DNA from: Camarhynchus parvulus
Lineage: Eukaryota > Chordata > Aves > Passeriformes > Thraupidae
Direction of reading: 5' to 3'
DNA length: 64,000 nt
Assembly: GCF_901933205.1 (NCBI RefSeq)
Contig: NC_044574.1
Coordinates: 18,895,733 to 18,959,732 of the forward strand
The position numbers and the translations under genes are program-made. Positions 59,761 through 64,000 of this stretch are shown piece by piece (positions within the stretch are counted from its first letter, which is position 1; every line of letters begins with the position of its first letter). The notes beneath the pieces were generated by a model. It was not told the DNA's origin. It was given only the letters and a program-made list of their open reading frames with translations, and made no database searches.

Positions 59761-61651
59761 AGAAAAGAAAGTTTTCCCCACCACTTTGGTCCAGCTGAGA
59801 TTGTGGAAGGAACTGTTGTTTCTGCTGAATGCAGTTCAGGCACTGCCTCCAGCAAGATGGGCTCTGGCCAAAGCCCTGCTCAGGCCTCGGTGGCAAGGAT
59901 TGCATCAAATGCACTGTGCATTAGAGAAGAAGCCAGACAAGATTCTACATAGCTGACAAGTCACCTGTGAATTCCTGGGGCGTTCTTAAGACGTCTGGAT
60001 TGATTTTAGTATCATGGACTGGGCCTGGAAAATATTTTTTTTTAACATGCATCAGGATTGAGCAAACAGGGGCTAAAGAATAAGGTCTAAAAACGGAAAC
60101 ATTTAATTTTTGCCCTTGGAGAAAGAACTTGATTTTTCTTTCCACTTTTGGGTGCTCTGATAGTTGAATTTGGCAACCTAGAGTCAGAGACACAGAAATC
60201 CCATGGTACAGCTTGTTCCTACAGATGTCTGACAAATTCCGGAGCAATAAGGAGATTATTTCTGTTCTCATCATAATTTAGAAACACAGTTTCAGGTAAA
60301 AATGGTTAGAGAATTTCATCTCTCTGGCCAAACTTAGAATAAAATGCTAAAAACCTCCTATCACATGCCACTTCAAACTGATAACAGATCCTACCATCAA
60401 AATTAGCATTGATCAAACTTCAGACAGCAGACTCTGAACTACTTCAGCAACATCTGGACTTATAAAAGTCTGAAATGACTGACATTTATCTTTTAAAGTG
60501 AAAAACCCAGCCACTTACTTGTAGAACATTTTCTCTCCTTTTCTTGAAATTATCAGAATTGACAATGCATAAGATACATTTAACTGAATGTACACTATAA
60601 AGGATTTTTGGAATAATGAAGGAACTTACAGGAAAATGCTATCACAAAATCCTTAAAGGAACTCAATAACAGCAGCTCTAGTGATGCATAATCTTACTGA
60701 GAGTAAAGTTTTGAGTCTTTTGTATTACCTTAAGAAATAATTAACTTGGATGTTAAAAATTAAGAAAAAATCCTTGGTTCTGGGGAGGCAGGAGTGAGGG
60801 ATGATTCCCAGACAATAAGGATAGATTAATTATAATTTGAAATATATATAATATCAAGGGCCAAAAGTAATGACCAGAAAGAACCACAGACAATGTATTT
60901 AGTCTTTATTAAATGAAAATGAGAAATAAGGAAATAATTCAGAAAATCTAGAAATGTCTAGTAGGTGGTTTGTTCTTTTCTAGGGAGTGGGGAATGCAAC
61001 ACTGTATTCACATAATCTGTTGGTGAAATACTACACAGTATAGCAGTTCTTAAGGCATTTGTATTCAACACATAGAAATAGGAGCTTTTTACTGATCATT
61101 TATCCTACCTGTCTTGGACTCCTCTCAGGACAGACTAAATCATTTTCCAAAAGTCCCCAAAGACAGAGGAGCTGAACTCCATCCTCTGGGTCAAAGAACA
61201 TAAATTTCTGTTGTAAAGTGGCATTCCTCATGAGGGCACAGTAAAAAACCCCACAAATGAAAAGGCTAGTCAGCCACAGGATGCTGTCAGAGGAACAAGG
61301 CAACCTGAATGCAAAGAGGGACAAGTAATCTCAGGATGAATCAGGTGAGGAAAGTTTTTTCTTAAAATTGGGAAAATATTAGTGCTATTTGTCAAGAGTA
61401 TTAGTAAGATACTATCTGGAAAATTTGTTCACTCATGTTTGAGAATTCAAACTTGTTCATGAGTAAAGCAGGCACCTGGATGAAAGAAAATTGCTCTGGT
61501 AGAGCAGGCATGAAGGAGCTTGTCTTGTTTATCATAGGAAAAAAAAAGCCTGGGATGTGATGTGATTGCTTTTTGGAAATACATCAGAGGGCTGAGCACC
61601 ACGAGAGAAGAAAGATATGTGAACTAACAGCATCTACAGGAAATGGAAGAT
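59761..61651. other. No gene recognised
   Basis: AT-rich; short frames only, including 59945-60274 (-, 109 codons), which has no recognisable domain. Confidence 0.35.
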
Positions 61652-61684
61652 GGGTAGGTAGATGGATAGATGTATAAATAGATA
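61652..61684. repeat. Degenerate (GATA/GGTA)n run
   Basis: The run gggtaggtagatggatagatgtataaatagata consists of imperfect tetranucleotide units, probably a decayed microsatellite. Confidence 0.7.
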
Positions 61685-61724
61685 GTCACTTTCAGGGTGA
61701 CTCTTTCCTGTAGCACTCGTATCA

Positions 61725-61990
61725 GAGGCTCAAAGAGCTGGAAGCTGAAACTAGAAAAACTGAATTCAAAACCAGATGAAAATTTTAGCTGTGATGATAA
61801 TTGATCAGTTAGCTGTGGATTCTGTCTCAGTGGAAACTTTGAAATGAAAATGGCACATTTTCTCTAACAGATACATTTTTGTTCATTCCTGGTGCTACCC
61901 TTGAATCAGAACTGATTCATGTGCATCCTATGGCTCTTATTTTGCTGTGTGTCAACTAGGTAATTCTCTGAGTGCCTAAAATCTTCTTGC
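61725..61990 (+). mobile_element. Ancient CR1-type LINE 3' region
   Basis: Ordered matches to the 3' part of old amniote CR1 elements run across 260 bases: agctggaagctgaaactagaaaa, ctgaattcaaaaccag, gtggattctgtctcagtgg, aaactttgaaatg, ttctctaacagat and cctatggctcttattttgctg followed by gtgtcaactagg. The gaps agree with the usual element. It is heavily diverged and lacks the recent octamer tail. Confidence 0.7.
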
Positions 61991-62608
61991 TATTACTCTA
62001 GGTTTTTACTTTAGAGCTCCTTTTAAATTGCAAGAATAATGTAGATCAGATTCATTGGAAATAAAAATGGGGTTCTATGCTTTAGCACTTCTGTGAAACA
62101 GAAATACAATTTTTTAATCTGTCTTTAATCTGCCTTCTTGAATAGTTTTATTTCATACATGCTGATAGCTCAGCAGAAGGCTGTTGTTAGCTCACAATAA
62201 TAGATAGCCTCTAGGTTAACTTCTGGAAGTAACTTTGGAAACTATTTTTCAGGCAATGCTCCAAGAAAAAGAGGCACATGTTGAGGAACTGACATAACTT
62301 TTTAACACCACAACCAGCATATTTTTTCATGCAAACCCAGCCAAAACAAGTTGCCAAAATCAATATTGATCTAGTCCTTCATCCAATCAACAAATGCCAT
62401 TGTTTATAAGATATAACTTTTCTTGGTTAAAGTTCAAAGCAAAATGCCAAGGATTTGCAAAACTATTAAAATGAGAGGATTTAGGTTTCCAGAAACTCTG
62501 GCTTGCTTTCAGTCTCAGTGGGTATTCTGAGCCATCAGAAACTATCCAAAGAACCTCTGCAGTTTTTATATAGAACCTAATGGTGAAATGACAGCAAAGA
62601 GAACGTGA
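61991..62608. other. No gene recognised
   Basis: AT-rich sequence between a CR1 relic and an alternating purine-pyrimidine tract. Short frames only. Confidence 0.35.
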
Positions 62609-62651
62609 GTGTATGCACATGTGCATATGTGCATGATATATATACACACAA
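62609..62651. repeat. Alternating purine-pyrimidine tract with a 16-base palindrome
   Basis: The tract gtgtatgcacatgtgcatatgtgc...atatatatacacaca is nearly perfectly alternating. It contains the exact palindrome TATGCACATGTGCATA (62612-62627). Such DNA can adopt Z-form or cruciform structure under supercoiling. Confidence 0.85.
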
Positions 62652-63805
62652 AAAAGTATTTTACAAATATTATACTAAAAAATGGTACTTTGAAATTTTC
62701 TGCATCACTGAAATTTAGTTTGAGACTAAGGAAAAATAATTATGCAGCATGATTAAAAGAAATTTGGAAGTTCTCCCGTTTGTCGATAAAATATCTGGTC
62801 TTCCAGTCTATCAAAATAAAAATTGTGCTGGGTTCAGAATTCCATGAATGTGGGTTTTATAATTATAAATACATTAAAATATTGCATAGGCATGGGATTT
62901 ATTTAACCTTTTCCTTAAGATGTTTCTTTAACAAAACTGGTCCAATATTCCTGAATTTTCCATGGTAATAATATGTCCAGAACTGCATAAACCCAGAACA
63001 GGAAATGCAAATGTTTATTTCTCTTAAGAAAAGATTTTAACAATTCCAGCAAAGGGTTATATTCCAGAATCTGGGCTTTATTTTGTGAGACACCCTATAA
63101 GATCTTTAGATAATAGACAGGTAGGCCATAGGGCAAAAAGCCAAGTTTTCAACTAAACTTCAGTAACCTCAGCATATGAGGCCTTCATATTCCAAAGTTT
63201 TCAGTAATAATCTGTGTTCTAATAGCACTGTCAAGGTGCTATGTAAATATTACTGCATACTACTATCTAGCTTTGGCTGGCCATTAGGTAATGGTGAAGC
63301 TTCTTGCTTAGATATTGAATAGTAAAATTTGTTGATTTTCACAGTCTTTAAATTCTTGGAGACGTAGTGTAGGCTGATTTTTAACAGGCTTATATGATAT
63401 TCTGAGGCTGCTGCTTTGCTTTTTCCTTTAGGATTTTTGGTTTCCTAGCTTGAGGGTGAAGTGGTTGGAGCTGATTATATTTTCCAGTGTTAACTCCCAA
63501 AAAACACCACATGTGCCTATTTGCTAAGAATTCCGGTTGTTCATTGCACTGGTTGGAGCTAGTGCTGCCATCTCCCCGCTTTTACCATTTCAGTGGCCCA
63601 AGACAGTCTCTAAAGCACTTTAGCAGCTCCTCTTTGTGCCTCCAGATACTTTATCTTGTGGCACAACCAAGAGCTGTGGCTTAAATCCCCTTTTGTGCCA
63701 TTTTCTTACTTCAATTTCTTCTTAAAACTCCTGGTTTTCTAAACAGGCATGGCTCTGGTCATGACAAAACTGATGCAAATTGCATTAGTTTCACTTAGGT
63801 TTTTG
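62652..63805. other. No gene recognised
   Basis: Short frames only (for example 63487-63684 +). A short stretch at 63221-63260 (aaggtgctatgtaaatatta) may be an old SINE or LINE tail, but it is too short to call. Confidence 0.35.
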
Positions 63806-63823
63806 TTTTTTTTTTTTTTTTTT
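63806..63823. repeat. T18 homopolymer
   Basis: Eighteen consecutive T residues follow ttttg. It could be the antisense of a poly(A) tail, but no retrocopy is recognisable beside it. Confidence 0.9.
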
Positions 63824-64000
63824 GTCTCCCTTAAAAAGATCATGGTGGATGTAATCCAGTATCTGGTAATCAGGCTGTAAGATTAAAAACTCAGCTTATT
63901 AGAGAGTGTGAATTTGGTAAAAAATACAAAAAGGCTATTGCCTTCTTTAGGTATTCTGAGATTTCTTCGGGTCTTCATCTATGCAGAAAAAAAATATGAA

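Noticed and set aside
63221..63260. aaggtgctatgtaaatatta resembling an old SINE or LINE tail
   Set aside because: Too short and without any matching body upstream.
1..64000. CRISPR arrays, phage genes, operons, tRNA and rRNA genes
   Set aside because: No regularly spaced repeats, no cloverleaf-compatible A and B boxes, and no long non-overlapping coding frames were seen. The window is vertebrate nuclear DNA.

Overview
The window looks like ordinary nuclear DNA from a bird, probably a songbird. CR1 LINE fragments dominate the recognisable repeats, and one carries the avian CR1 3' end with its TTCTGTGA-type tail. A solo LTR resembles passerine endogenous-retrovirus LTRs, and worn MIR-like SINE relics are present. 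There is no bacterial or phage gene organisation, and no operon, CRISPR array, rRNA or tRNA was seen. Species and repeat-family names are inferred by eye, without a database search.

The only protein-coding sequence I can support is at the left edge. Two short exons, 1584-1640 and 2909-2946, have splice signals and matching phase. Together they encode the last ~30 residues of a + strand protein, ending LKVWSDPFGRK-stop. They are followed by a ~350-base 3' UTR with an AATAAA signal at 3266-3271. The rest of this gene lies before the window, and I could not name it.

From about 3.3 kb to the right end (over 60 kb) I find no convincing coding exon. The region is AT-rich intergenic sequence, or intron of a gene whose exons lie elsewhere. 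It holds: a CR1 copy split by a solo LTR (3992-4684); a 42-base-arm hairpin (6314-6419); MIR-like relics (6920-7122, 46382-46530, 57575-57690, possibly 47640-47790); CR1 pieces (7990-8018, 8975-9240, 11431-11535, 39368-39490, 44197-44607, 59535-59760, 61725-61990); a 240-base polypurine tract (40691-40930); a CA repeat (41759-41798); and two GC-rich patches (28560-29040 and 43346-43900), the second partly CpG-rich.

Several non-coding blocks keep CpG or clustered factor-binding words in a CpG-poor background (15296-15416, 20211-20381, 42421-42530, 52500-52830). These are regulatory-element candidates only. I found no new multi-gene system. The items most worth checking are the C-terminal exon pair, the two large inverted repeats, the CpG-rich patch and the candidate regulatory blocks.
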